Source: Ctenosaura bakeri (taxonomy: Eukaryota > Chordata > Lepidosauria > Squamata > Iguanidae). Taken from it: a stretch of 64,000 nt of DNA. A program made the translations under genes and the position numbers. The DNA is taken from positions 62,001-126,000 of the forward strand of contig CAOLHI010000920.1 in NCBI GenBank assembly GCA_948474755.1, in the 5' to 3' direction. This document shows positions 23,057-34,700 of the stretch, one piece after another (position 1 is the first letter of the stretch; the number at the start of each line of letters is the position of its first letter). A model generated the notes under the pieces. That model searched no databases and was not told where the DNA came from. It saw nothing but the letters and a program-made list of their open reading frames with translations.

Positions 23057-23280
23057 GGCCAGCATGGTTTAAAGATTTGAGCACTAGACTAGGACTCTGG
23101 AAAATAAGGTTCAAATCCCCACTCAGCCATGGAACCCCCCCTGGGAAAGTCACACTCTCTCAGCCTCTGCAGAAGGCAAAGGCAACCCCCTTTGAAGAAA
23201 TCTTGCAAAGAAAACCCCATGTTAAGTTTGCCATTCGGTTACCATAAGTCAGAAGTGATTTGAGGGCACACAACTGCAAC
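23057..23280 (+). mobile_element. tRNA-derived Sauria-type SINE with clear B box
   Basis: Begins GGCCAGCATGGTTTAAAGAT, with a pol III B-box-like GGTTCAAATCC at 23108-23118, 'AGTCACACTCTCTCAGCCTC', and the BovB-like 3' end 'CCATAAGTCAGAAGTGATTT'. The best-preserved tRNA-type SINE in the window. Confidence 0.82.
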
Positions 23281-23339
23281 CTCAGCCTTTAGACCATGAA
23301 GCCACATAAACAGTTATAAAAACCTCTTGTGTCTACAGT

Positions 23340-24715
23340 TAGAGATGCAAATGTTCAACTATTTCATCTTTATATGTGAGGACGAAAAATTTCTGTAGTT
23401 TCCTCCCCACTGTGGTAGTAAATGAATACTTCTGCAATTTTCAGCAGTTTATTTGCATATCCTGAAATACTTCAGATAATCATTCTGCAAAGAAAAATGT
23501 ACATTTTTTTTCAAAAATATGTTTTTGTGCACAACCAAAGGTTTTCTTGAAAAAAATATAGTTTTGGCACACGTCTTTCTGGAAACAGGGGACAGATCCT
23601 GTATGGGAGACATGTATGTGTAAGCACCATAGTTGCAGTACTATGCAGTGAATCTCAGCCTGACAATCCTATCCCCATCTACCTGGAAACAGTAACTGGC
23701 CCTTTTCGCATGCTTTTTTTTTTTTTTGCACGAGCACCCCTTGAGCGTCGCATGAGTGGGAGCGTCGCTTCATATGACGCACTCCCACTCGTGCAACACT
23801 CACGAGGCTGAAGTGGGGTAAGCGCGCATTTTTTTATTTTGGGCTGTAAGCCGAAAATACTGCGCACTCACACAATGCTCGCAGTGCCCTCGCACATTTA
23901 CCTGCGTGCAGTGCTTTGGCGAGCCGGGGCAGTTGCGCTTCCTTCCCCTAGTGCAGCCTACAGCTCCCAGACTGCGCTGCGGAAGGAAGGGGCGGGGAGC
24001 GAGTGCGACGGTCGCACTACCAGGAAGCCGATGCGGGAGGCAAGAAGGGCTGTTGTGAGCGGCTCGTGCGAGCGGCTGCTCACTCGAGTGCCGCTCCCCA
24101 CTGCCACAACGAGGTAAGGTGCTAAAAGCACCCCTGTAATTGTGCCCCTATCATGTGGGAAACAGATGAATGTAGTTTCCACTTCCTCCTATGAGTGATC
24201 TCCAGTGCAACAGGTAGAAGAAGGACACCTGTCACTATTCTTCCTTGTTCCAGAGAGTACTCACATGAGGGGTGGTGAGTATGTTGGTCAGCTACTTACC
24301 AAGTGACAAGGAAACAGATCCATTTCAATTGGAGTAGCTGCTGCCTGGTAAGTGCTTCCTGGAAATCTCCCTAAACTAAGGGCTACATAGAGATCACGAA
24401 TATAAAATGGTCACAGGTGTGTAACTCTATGTTATGCATATGTAACTCACATAGAGCATTTTAGCCAACTTTTTTTTAAAGTTTTAAAGTGGTGGATTTT
24501 GTACAAAATACATGCTTTTAATACAAAAAAATTAAGTTTCTAAAAATGTACAATTTTTGTGCCAAAATGCCATTTTTGTCCAAACCATATATGATTTTTA
24601 TGCAGAAAATTCTACAGTTTAGGAAACCTTTTTTTTTCCATGAATAGTTTCTATTTCTCTTTTTAAAAACATTTTTTCCCACAGAAAATACTGCTTCCCA
24701 AAACACCTGTGGGCC
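23340..24715. mobile_element. Composite R4-R3-R4 element, split by MITE M1 copy D
   Basis: R4-type A/T tracts at 23340-23590 and 24466-24715 flank an R3 core (left half 23595-23697, right half from about 24136 to 24465, ending CACATAGAGCATTTTAGCC). M1 copy D lies inside the R3 core. Same architecture as 14340-16150. Confidence 0.45.
23698..24135 (+). mobile_element. MITE family M1, copy D
   Basis: About 438 bp, starting GGCCCTTTTCGCATGC, with the family block 'AGTGCAGCCTACAGCTCCCA', an inverted subrepeat 'ATTTTGGGCTGTAAGCCGAA', and GAGGTAAGGTGCTAAAAG at the right end. The right terminus is altered, so no clean duplication. CpG-rich relative to its flanks. Confidence 0.72.
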
Positions 24716-24984
24716 TTTTGGGAAGGGCTGTAAAATTGTTCTGCTTCTGTGCAGAATAATTTCCTGAAACTCCTTGAGATGTGTGCACTGTATTACTATA
24801 CCTGACCTATTTTCCTGGGAAATGTTGGGTAGTAGATAATGACTGGCAGGATGTTGGGAATAGAATTTTATGTATATTTTTACTGCTGTGTTTTATCATC
24901 CTTGTCCTTGAATGTATAAGTTGATGTTGGTAAAACGGGTGTCATGAATGAATGTTGTTGTTGTTGTACCCACTTTTTGGCCAA

Positions 24985-25017
24985 ATAATAATGATAATGA
25001 TGATGATGATGATGATT
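24985..25017. repeat. (GAT/AAT)n microsatellite next to a LINE-like 3' end
   Basis: ATAATAATGATAATG then GATGAT units. The adjacent 25040-25090 reads as the complement of a common '..GGATATAAATAA' LINE 3' end, so this may be a minus-strand L2/CR1-type tail. Confidence 0.6.
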
Positions 25018-27868
25018 AAAAACTGTTATCAATCTTTATAACCATTATTTATATCCTGCCTTTTCCGCAAGAGTAATATTCAAGCCAACTTACAAATTAA
25101 AATGATTACAATGATTACAATATAATTTAAAACATACTACAAGTCAGCATTAAAATAGACTTCAGCTATAACCATATTAAAACAATTTAAATCATAGGGT
25201 TAAATTTTAAAAAAAAACAATTAAAACAGTACAAATATAAAAAAAATAGCAAATGTTCTTTCTGTTCCTAGGCTACATGCATGCAGGGAACAAGATTGTC
25301 TGCTTTCATCCTAATCTTCCACACACAGAGGGTGACTGTCAGTAGCAACAACTCACCTCTATGTTTCTGTGCATTTTAGAACCACGTAAAATCAGGTAGA
25401 AGTGGAGAAAGAGAATGAAGCTAGCACGCTTGTGTCTTCCAATTCCCCACCTCCATGCCCTATACACTTTTGAAAGGCATGAGTTGAGCTCATTTATTAT
25501 AGGTGGAAATAATCAGAGGATAAAAAAAAAAAAAGCCCACAAAGCAATATCAGATGTCTTCAAATCTGCTCTGATCTATGATAATGTAGAATCCTGTCAC
25601 CTGCAGACAATGTCCTTGTGCAAATCATTCTAATTTATACATTAATGTATGGATGGATGCAGCTTAAAATTTATTTCTATTCCTTGGTGTCAGAAGCAAT
25701 ACCTTTTCCTGTTTACCATGAATTCAGGAAATCTCTGCCTGCCATTCCCAACCACACACACACACACACACACACACCCCTCCAAAACCACTTTGCCTCA
25801 AGTATGCTGAATGTCCATTGTGGCTTACATTTCATTATTTGGTTCTTTATATACTAGCAGCACAACTAATGTTCAGTTACCAGGGGTCATTTTCATTCAT
25901 AGATACTTTGCAGGCCTGTCACTCACAAAAGAACTGGGGTCTTTCTACACCATAGGAGAAACTGTTCATTACAACCTTGTTCAGTTCACATATATTACAG
26001 TCAATACAGGGTTATATGTGAAATTCTACCCAATTCAGAGTTAAGGTTGCTATCTATCGTCTACTTAGGAAATGAAATAAGAAAGAAAGAAAAGAAAAAG
26101 AAAAAAGTTACTGGACTTATCATACCAGCCTTCATAGCGGCTTGGTCTTGAAAGCAAATTTGGTCAACTCAGAATGATTGTCTATTTCCTTCTTGGTCAA
26201 CAGAGAGCCATTTTCCCCACAAAGTTTGTTTCCTAAGCAAGGAACATAATCCAAAGTACTGCCAATATCCAGCAGACAAAAAACAGTCCAAGTTGGCAAT
26301 AGGCAAGATTTTGGTCAAAACAAGCCATTTTGGCATAATGAGACAGCTTACTGAGCATTCTTCAATTTATTTCAGAGTTCTCACCTCCAGCATATGAACC
26401 CAACCCCTTATCTCTCAATTTACCCAAAAATCTCTGCAAAATATATATCTTTTCCCTTTTTGTAGGTTAGCATGTGCACACCCACACACAGAGCAAGCAC
26501 AATATTGACCACCAAATGATATATTAAAAAGCTGTTCAGAATCCTTCCAACACCAGTACTTTTTAACAGGCCATGCAACAAAAACACATTTTTCACAATT
26601 TTGTATTTTACTACACTGCAAAAAAATCAATAAATAAATCATGCAAAATCTTTCTGATACCACCTGAAGCAGCAACAGCAGGAACAATAACAACAACATC
26701 TCATCCTGTTTCAGCAAGGAATTTTTTTTTTCATTTTCCTACTTATCACACAAATATAAATCAAATTCTAAATTACATCCCTACAAACAGTGCTTAGCTT
26801 TGTAACATTTTCTTAACATTTCATGACTTTCTGTTTCATAAATACAACTTTTCTGCTCCATTTTGTTCTTTTCTGTTTCTAAAATACATAACACTTATTT
26901 ATGATACTTACCATGTGAATGCTGTCTAAAAGTGTCTCATGTGGTGGCTCCATCTGCATTTAGGTAAAAACTCTATTCCAAATTGATGTTGGATTTATCT
27001 GTTTATTTATTTAAGTTATCTCCAGTCTTATTCCTAATTTTGGGGAGAAGTTACCAACATTTGCACATTTCTCCATATTTGGGATTGAAGTTAAGGTTTT
27101 GCTTTTGCTTTTGTTTTAACATGATAGAAACCAAAATTAAATCTGTCTTGCTAGTTTGATTTACCCATTCAGGCTTAGCTCTTAAAAACTGAGGTCTGGC
27201 TGCAAATAAAACTGGAGATAAAAAGGTGAGACAGCAAATATATACCTATATACCAATGCAGACTATGAAAAAGGACTTAGTAAGTGTGTGGGGGGAAGAT
27301 GCTGATGGCTCAAAAAATGCTATTCAGCCCCCATTAGGATGACCAGCTAATATTGTACAGAAAGGCAGAGAATGGGGTCACTGGATATGGAAAGCCTTCT
27401 GTTAGTGTGGCACTGAATTAAATAGTATAACACCTACCTCCTGATAGCAGTGTTGTATTCATTCACATGCAGAGGCAGGGATCTTCTTACCACTTCTTAG
27501 GCTTGGCAGCAGAAGTGTTCCTATTGAGAGACCAATAAGCCTGTTAGGGGAATAGCAAACCCTGGGCATTTGACCATGATACTATGAATTAGGATTGCCA
27601 TCTATTTTGTTGTTGTTGTTGTTGTTCTAACAAACTCTTCCTCTTTAACATCTATATGCAAGGCAGGTGCAACATGGTTCTGTCCATGCTGGAAATAACT
27701 ATCCTATTGAGCTTAGCTGGTATAATGGAAAATAATTTTACTAGTTTGTTTATAAGAATTTGTCCACATTTGCAAATTTCTTCATATTTTGGAGGTTTAA
27801 AACATTTGAAGGGGTGTGTGTCAAAACTTCCAGGTTTTCCATTACCTCTCTCCCTCCCAAATAATATG
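25018..27868. other. No supported gene; (AC)n at 25753-25777
   Basis: AT-rich and largely unique-looking. Contains an (AC)n microsatellite at 25753-25777, a (TTG)n run near 27608-27625 and A-rich tracts. No exon-like signal. Confidence 0.45.
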
Positions 27869-27904
27869 CGTGTGTGTGTGTGTGTGTGTGTACGCGCACG
27901 CGTG
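27869..27904. repeat. (GT)n then ACGCGCACGCGTG microsatellite
   Basis: GT run followed by alternating purine-pyrimidine CG-containing sequence. Confidence 0.9.
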
Positions 27905-27944
27905 TCAAAGTTTATTTGTCTGTATCAGGCGAAGACCTCCTATG

Positions 27945-28480
27945 ATTGGCACAGACATTCTGGACCATTCTGACAACTACTATGTCAGACTACACAGAGC
28001 GGCCATTGAAATCCATAAACACATGGACAATTTCAACAGGAAAGAAGAAACTCAGAAAGTAAACAAGATTTGGCTACCAGTACTGAAGAACACTAAAATC
28101 AAGACTCAGAAATATGCCAATGAACACCACCCAGACTCTGGAGGTCCCTCTACAGGGAGCAATACAATGGGTTGCTAATGTACTTAACACATTGTTATGC
28201 ATATCCCCTGACTAAGAATACACTCTGGGTGATCTCCCATCTAACAATAGGCCATCACACAGGCTAACTGTAACATATACAAATTGGTTCCTCCCACCCG
28301 GGGACTACACAAGCATATATACTCTGTCTCACTTCCATGCCACCAGATCCTCTGAAGATGCCAGCCACAGATGCAGGCAAAACATCAGGAGCAAATACTA
28401 ATAGAACATGGCTTCAAAGCCCAGAAAACCCACAACAACCTATGGACTCCAACTGTGAAAGCCTTCAACTTTATATGTCT
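27945..28480 (+). mobile_element. Penelope-like element, C-terminal (GIY-YIG-linked) region and 3' end
   Basis: A plus-strand frame reads 'RLHRAAIEIHKHMDNFNRKE' followed by a KIWLPVLKNT block. An R.AIEIxKHxxNFNR motif is characteristic of the end of the GIY-YIG endonuclease of vertebrate Penelope-like elements. The 3' end 'CCTCTGAAGATGCCAGCCAC' to 'GTGAAAGCCTTCAACTTTAT' (28350-28478) matches the copies at 29733-29945. RT domain absent, so a 5'-truncated fragment. Confidence 0.65.
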
Positions 28481-28716
28481 GAATAGTTTTGACTAGGCCA
28501 GTTGCTATGAAGACAAGGCCAAGCAGCAAGGAAGAGGGCAGTGTATTCCCTCAGGAAACCAACCTATGTTAATAACGCTGAATACAGATTGGATTGGGGA
28601 ATATGGGGAAAGGTTAGAGGTATTGGACAAGACAGGTTGGGGAATTAGAGACACAGGATCTCAAATCTTTCTAAAAAGTATTACCTATGAGAAAATAAAA
28701 TCCCAGGCAATGCCAG

Positions 28717-28736
28717 GTGTGTGTGTGTGTGTGTGT
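28717..28736. repeat. (GT)n microsatellite
   Basis: Ten GT units. Confidence 0.9.
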
Positions 28737-28802
28737 ATGCTATATATATGTGGGTGTGGGTGTACACACACACAATGTATATCATGTTTCAGTATGTCCT
28801 GG

Positions 28803-28900
28803 GGCCCTTCCATACTATGTAGTTACAGCACTATGATTCCACTTCAGTGCAACATCCTGTGAAACCCTGGGGCTTGTGATTTGGTGTAGTGTGAAAGGGC
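28803..28900. mobile_element. MITE family M2, short deleted copy
   Basis: About 98 bp with ends GGCCCTTCCATACTA.. and ..TAGTGTGAAAGGGC and internal 'CACTATGATTCCAC', 'AACATCCTGTGAAACCCTGG'. The central second arm is deleted relative to the copies at 294 and 42105. Confidence 0.55.
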
Positions 28901-29732
28901 TCATACTTATATTGTGATTCACACATGACTCCTACAACCATGCATCTATATGGTTATGGAGGTAAAGTAGCAACTGGCCTTGTCCTTAATGAGTGAATAA
29001 AAAAAAATCCCTCATAGTATATTATTAAAATAGGATTGCCACAAGCCACCATCTGAACTTCATAGGATTTCTTTATTATCTGTAAAAGGGAACAATGAAT
29101 TGAATAAATAACTTCCCCCTTGTAACTAGTGTGTTGTCTTGAAAACTGTACCCATACCAGAAAATCCATGGAAAGCATAACAGAGAAAAACTAAGACTGG
29201 GGTTCTATTAGGTTACTTTGCTAGCATAAAATTGCTTTTGCATGTAGTTTCTTTTTGTCAGAGGATGGAAAGCCAAGTGTTCCTCAAATACTCACACAGC
29301 TCCCTCACTCACTTTTGACTGGTGAGCTAAAGGCTTTGACACCTGTTACATAAGTGATTGCACGATCATGGGATAGAAAGAAAATTTGAGAGCACATGGC
29401 AGGAAAAAAGGTATTTCTTGCATGCTGAGAAACCCTGCTAAAGAGATTCTTGGGTTGATGAGAATCTTAACAGGCTAGGAGTTATTGTGCACAAAATTTG
29501 CTATTGTCTGTGAAAGAGAGAGAGAGAAAGAATCTTGCCCAATAGAATCTTAAATCTTTCTGTGAGGATTACAGCATTTTTGCAAGAGCACAACGAAGAT
29601 CAATTATTTGTAGACTTTGAACTCAGTTTACAGCAGTAAAAGTAAGCTAAGGACAAAGCAGGAAAATGGAGAAGGAGAGAGAGCGAGAGAGCAGAAGGAA
29701 AATGGATTTTTGACACAAAACACTAAGAAATA
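28901..29732. other. No supported feature
   Basis: Unique-looking; a (GA)n-like run near 29515-29530. Confidence 0.45.
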
Positions 29733-29945
29733 GGTTGTTGTAGGTTTTCCAGGCTTTGAGGCCGTGTTCTATTAGTATTTTCTCCTGATGTTTCGCCTGC
29801 ATCTGTGGCTTCAGATCCTCTGAAGATGCCAGCCACAGATGCAGGCAAAACATCAGGAGAAAATACTAATAGAACACAGCCTCAAAGCCTGGAAAACCCA
29901 CAACAACCTATGGATTCTGACTGTGAAAGCCTTCGACTTTACACT
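29733..29945. mobile_element. Head-to-head Penelope-like 3' ends forming a palindrome
   Basis: Left arm 29733-29809 (minus-oriented) is the near-perfect complement of right arm 29832-29908, with a short spacer containing AGATCCTCTGAAG. The right copy continues plus-strand to 29945 (GTGAAAGCCTTCGACTTTA), matching the 3' end at 28350-28478. Inverted arrangements are known for Penelope-like elements, so this may be one integration product. Confidence 0.65.
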
Positions 29946-30985
29946 GAGAAATAGATCCCACATGCAGATTTTAACTCTGCCACATGCTGGATGTTTCCTC
30001 ACACAAAACTACTTGTGCTTCAAGTCTAACGGCAAAAACCATTTGCACCTGAGTGGGCAACTGCAGCCCTCTTTGCATGCCTCTGACCAAGAACTCTTAG
30101 CAGCCCTAATAAAACTGTGGGTGTTGCAACCACTTAGCAAAACCTGGGTGTTGCAGTCACTTAAAAAAAAAATCTGAAGCCACAGTTGCTCACTCTTATT
30201 TACTGTATAACACAGATTTCCACTTTTAATTCTTGGTGGAAAGAAAGAAAGAACCAGAAGTCACTTTTACAGTACATACAAGTAATATAGTAGGTCTTCA
30301 ATTTTGTCTTCATTCTGCCTCTAGTGAACAGGTTATTAAGCAAGGGCATAGTTTCTATTTACAGTATTTTAAAGGACTCAATCAGTATTTTGCAATGACA
30401 TTCCCAACTAAAACAATATGGTATCCAAAGGGAAAAGAGCCATTATTGTTGTTGTTGTTGTCATTATTATCATCATGATCACCATTATTAACTTTATTTA
30501 TATCCCGCCTTTCCCCCAAGACTTCCAGACTCATTACTCCAGTTGTCCAGGCTGGGGACAAAAACGTAGAAAAATTCAGAGACAGCTGCCCTTGCCACTA
30601 ACACAAATGAAGCAGCTAGACCACTATAGGGTTGCCAGTGGAGGGGGGGGACGGAGAAGCCTACTGTACCTTTAAGGGTTGTACAGAAAAGCGAATTTCA
30701 CCAGGTGTTGCTTGTTACCCAGCAGCTGCTGAAATCCTCTCTTCTACACAGCCCTCTCCAGCTTTCAATCTGGCAATTTTAAGCCTGACACCCTCCAGAT
30801 ATTTCAGATTACAGGTCCCACAATCCTAAACCACTGGCCGCTCTGAGTAAGACAGGTGTCCAAAATCCTCGGAAGGAGCCAAACTGCCTACTCCTGATGT
30901 CCACTTAGCCCCAAATCAGTTTCCACGGTGCCATTAATAGAGGGGAATAAAAAGAAACCCCAGGCCTATGGTAGTTTAAGAGGTA
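29946..30985. other. No supported gene; (TTG)n near 30445-30460
   Basis: The 30480-30520 stretch resembles the complement of a '..GGCGGGATATAAATAA' LINE tail. A G-run lies at 30642-30650. Otherwise unique-looking. Confidence 0.4.
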
Positions 30986-31537
30986 TCCAGGAATCCATCC
31001 ATGGGGGGGAGGTGCACGTTAGGGCCAGCAAGAGAAGCCAAGTCCCTCTCCATCCCTCCATCCAGGCCAGCAGGGCGCCAAGCCATGAGCCGAGCCAAGA
31101 AGCCACCCTCTCCTTACCAAGCATTTGCTCCAAGGGGGAGGCGAGAGGCACCGAGGCTGGGTATCGCCTCCAACACCCTCAGGGGAGTTGAAGCGCACAA
31201 TGGCGGTGGCAGCTGAAGTCATCCCTGTGGCGCTTGCGGGAGAAGCCTGGCCCCGCTTGCCGTCGTTTCCGTGCTGGTACCTCCTCAGGAGAGGCACAAA
31301 TTTCCCTCAGGATGTTCCTGCTGTGGTGACGCTGCTGAGCCCCCCCGTCTTCCCTGGGTGGTGGTGCACAAGCGCGAGCCACGCGCTCACGTCCTCCTGC
31401 CCCCTTTGGCCACCACTGAGGAGGGAATGGAGCCTAAGACCATTGGAAATATGTGTTTTCAGATGGTCTTAGGCGACTCCTGTGAAAGGGTTGTTCGACC
31501 CCCAAAGGGGTCGCTACCCACAGGTTGAGAACCACTG
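30986..31537 (-). mobile_element. Partial SPIN-type hAT element with CpG-rich passenger
   Basis: The right end reads as the complement of CAGTGGTTCTCAACCTGTGG (ending CACTG at 31537), followed inward by the complement of 'GACCCCTTTGGGGGTCGAAC' and 'CTAAGACCAT..', the recognisable 5' end of SPIN hAT transposons. Inward from about 31410 lies a GC- and CpG-rich passenger of about 400 bp. The opposite terminal repeat was not found, so the left limit is the edge of the GC-rich region, not a proven boundary. It is abutted on the right by a 5S SINE. Confidence 0.55.
31118..31222 (-). CDS. Exon-like ORF in the SPIN passenger: ATG to GTAAGG donor
   Basis: On the minus strand, ATG at 31222-31220 opens a 35-codon frame (begins MTSAATAIVRFNSPEGVG) that runs without a stop to a consensus-like donor, TTG|GTAAGG, at 31118/31117. 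Length 105 bp, phase 0. High CpG and a purine at -3 look like a vertebrate first coding exon. I do not recognise the protein. It may be a captured host first exon or a chance GC-rich frame. Confidence 0.3.
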
Positions 31538-31541
31538 CACT

Positions 31542-31745
31542 AGATCCTGTCTGGTCTTGGAAGCTCGGCAGGGATAGCCCTGGTTGGTACTTGCATGACA
31601 GTACCAAGTGCTGTAGGCTACACTGCAGAGGGAGGAACTGGCAAAACCACCCCTGAGTATTCCATGCCTATGAAAGCCCTAGGAAATTCATGGGATCTCC
31701 ATAAGTCAACAGGTAGCTTGAAGGCACATACAGAGACACACAATT
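31542..31745 (+). mobile_element. 5S-rRNA-derived SINE (5S-Sauria type)
   Basis: Plus strand: 'GTCTGGTCTTGGAAGCTCGG' and 'CAGGGATAGCCCTGGTTGGT' copy the 3' half of 5S rRNA including its internal pol III promoter region. It is followed by the SINE body 'GAGGGAGGAACTGGCAAAAC' and the 3' end 'CCATAAGTCAACAGGTAGCT'. This SINE type is known from squamates and is the main taxonomic clue here. Confidence 0.82.
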
Positions 31746-34700
31746 GTTGGCACACATTAAGGAACAAACAAGTTTTTGGGGTGTTTGTACCTTCTTACCA
31801 GACAACCTTGGCAAGAGAGGCATGCTGTTCACTGTCTGGTCTACCTAAGCACAAGTGACACCACACCCTCCAATGTTTAACAGATGAAAACCAGAAGAGA
31901 ATATGTGTTCCCTTATCCACAATCCTGCTGCTGCTGCCACCTGAAGACAGAAACACTGTTCCAACAACCAGAAACTTCTGTGAGAAGAGAAAGGAGTAAG
32001 TAGAGAAATTCCTTGCATTTGGACAGTCAGTTAGCTCATTCCACTTCCAAGCACCCCGATATTGAAGTCTGGGGTATTCCAAAAGAAAGCAGCTTTGTTT
32101 CTCAATTTGGTTTGGAGAGAGTGGCAGCAGCAGTTAAAGTAGGGGAGGGAGGAAGGAATGAGTGAGCATAAGAAGAGCAGATGCTTCTTCTACAACACTG
32201 CAAGCATAGGAGCAGACACCCACAGCTCCTCACCTTTGCTGCTGCTTTGATTTCCCCACCTTCTCTTCCCTTTGGACTTTCTCATTCCTGCTCCTGCTGA
32301 GCAATGTGTGTTTGTCTTCTTGCTCCTTCAAGGAACATGAAGCTGCTTGATTATAAGAAGACCGGAGAAGGGTGGCAGCACTTGCACAGGAATGAAGTCT
32401 AGACAAGTTGTTGCCACCATCATTATCCTTCTTTTTTTTCCTTCTATGACTGGGTGGGTTTGGAGTTGTGGCCGTCACCTAGGAGAAAGTATAGTAGCTG
32501 CAATCCTTAGTAGTAGTTTTCAGTGACTTACACAAAATAACAACAAATAAAACTACACAGAAGCTTGGGAATGGGCAAATGGGTCATTTTAATATCCACC
32601 AAGAAACTGGGAATACAACAGGTTAAAGGCCACCCTGGGCAGATCTGTGGAACTTACAGGATATACAGCTCTGGAAGAACAGGAATTATAGATACAGCCT
32701 TGTCTTGTCTGTAAACCTTAGAAGAAAGGGAGGAGGCTGGGAAATAGATGGAGCTGAAGCTGATGCTGACCCTGTTTTCTCAAACTATACACTGCCTTTT
32801 GGGAAAGCATTCAGAGGGGATCATATGTGTTGGAGCCATCCCTGGAATGTCTATAAGGCAAGATGACAAACACTTCCCTTAACATAGTAGAGTTGAGAAT
32901 AAGGTGGAGAAAAACTGAGATAATAGGCACCTTTCATAGTTTCTCACTGTTCTGTATCTTCTGTTGCTTGTAAACTTTAATAGATGTCATTGCTTCTCAG
33001 ACCTCCGCACTGGGATCATTGGCTTCCTGGATTGGAGAAGTTTGAGCCACAGCCTGAATGAAACAGACACTAAACACAGCTCTGTATGTGGCCCAAGAGT
33101 TACATATATTTCTGCTACACTAAAAGAGTGTAGAATCTTGGCCTGTTATTTCTTGTTTCATCCCCCCTTTTTTTAAGGAAAAAAAAAAAGAACTTTGGAT
33201 TCTCAAGTGTATTTCAGAATCTGTCAGTAAATGCTTCTTAGATCTGTATGACATCTGCTGGAAGACTTTGTGATCAAACTTGTTTTCTTTCCCTGTCTTC
33301 TCCAACCACCTTCTTTTTTCTTGTCCTTCTCTTCCTCCTCCTTTTTTCCCCCAACTACTGAACGCTTCCAGATAACAACACTTGCCATAAAAGACGAATA
33401 ACCTACATCTTAAAACAGAATAAAATTTAAGTAGAAGACTGTATGAAGATGTTTGGTTTATTTCTAGCTCGCAAACAAACTTTCTCTGAGGTCTCTTAAA
33501 ACAGACAGCAGCACAGTCTACACAACCCCCCAAAGAATATTTTCAAAAGAAAAAAGAAAAAGAAATCTTTATACAGCTCCATGCTCTCTCTCTGTTTCTC
33601 AAAAGTCAGTTACTTTTATATGACTCAGGCTAATCAAGACAGAGCATTGGGGAAGATGGGTGGAAAAACTGGTATCCTTTGACAGATTTGTTTTCGCATT
33701 TTGAACAACCATATTTAGAACTAATAAAATCCTATCAAGTTCAAGTGTCTGGCTTTCATAGTATATTCCCAAATTAACTACGATAATTTATCATAGTAAA
33801 TTGGCCTTTCCTAAATGATCTTTCTAAGACTCAGTTTATGGCAAAACTACTGCAGCAATTCTGTTTTTGTTTCTATCAGTTTTGTAGCACCTCTAAGTAC
33901 TCTAAATTCAGCTAGATACTCATCTGCTTCATCCAGTGTACTTCGCACTGCACTAGTGTGTATTGTCTGAAGCCTCTAAGAGAGAATGGCAAATTAAACT
34001 CTATTCCTCCTAAGTACCATTGCTGAACATAATTTTCCCTATGTCTGAAAAGAGGCAGCAGTGTGTGGGGGGGTGGCTTGTCACAGCTCATTCTACAGTG
34101 CTTTTATTTGGTTTATTTTTGCTTTAATGTGTCTGTCAGAAGAGAGCTGGTGTGGGTGTAAAAGTGGAACAAACACATTTTCCGTAATGTCTTGTGAATC
34201 ATAAGGAAGGCCTCATCTGTTACTTTTCCTGTGTGGGTGGTCAGTTGCAGATTGCCTTAATTTTTACCACAACCTTCCACGCAGCTTGTATGCTAAGCCT
34301 CTTGCCGTCCTAAGTTAATTTTCTCCCCTCTTCCTAGAGGTGCAGTGAGCTTTGGCTTTACGGAATCAACAACCAGATGCTCTATAGGCTCTTGCCAGGT
34401 TTTACGTAAGGCAATAATGACAGCCTAGGAGGCAGTTGCATAAACTGTAGCATCTACCAAATGAGGAGGATATATTAGCTTCTGAACATTTCCTTACAGC
34501 TCATATGGAATGGTTTGATTTGAAAACTGCTTTCTGTGTGCGTGTGTAAATGTGTGACAGTTCTGTGGTCAATCACAGCTTCACATTAATCTTCTGAGAA
34601 GTTAACAACTCCTACTACTCTCACCTCCCATACTGTCAACACATTTGCAATAGACCTGAACCCAGAGCTGATGTTAATGTCAGTCCCCCCTCTTTAAAAT

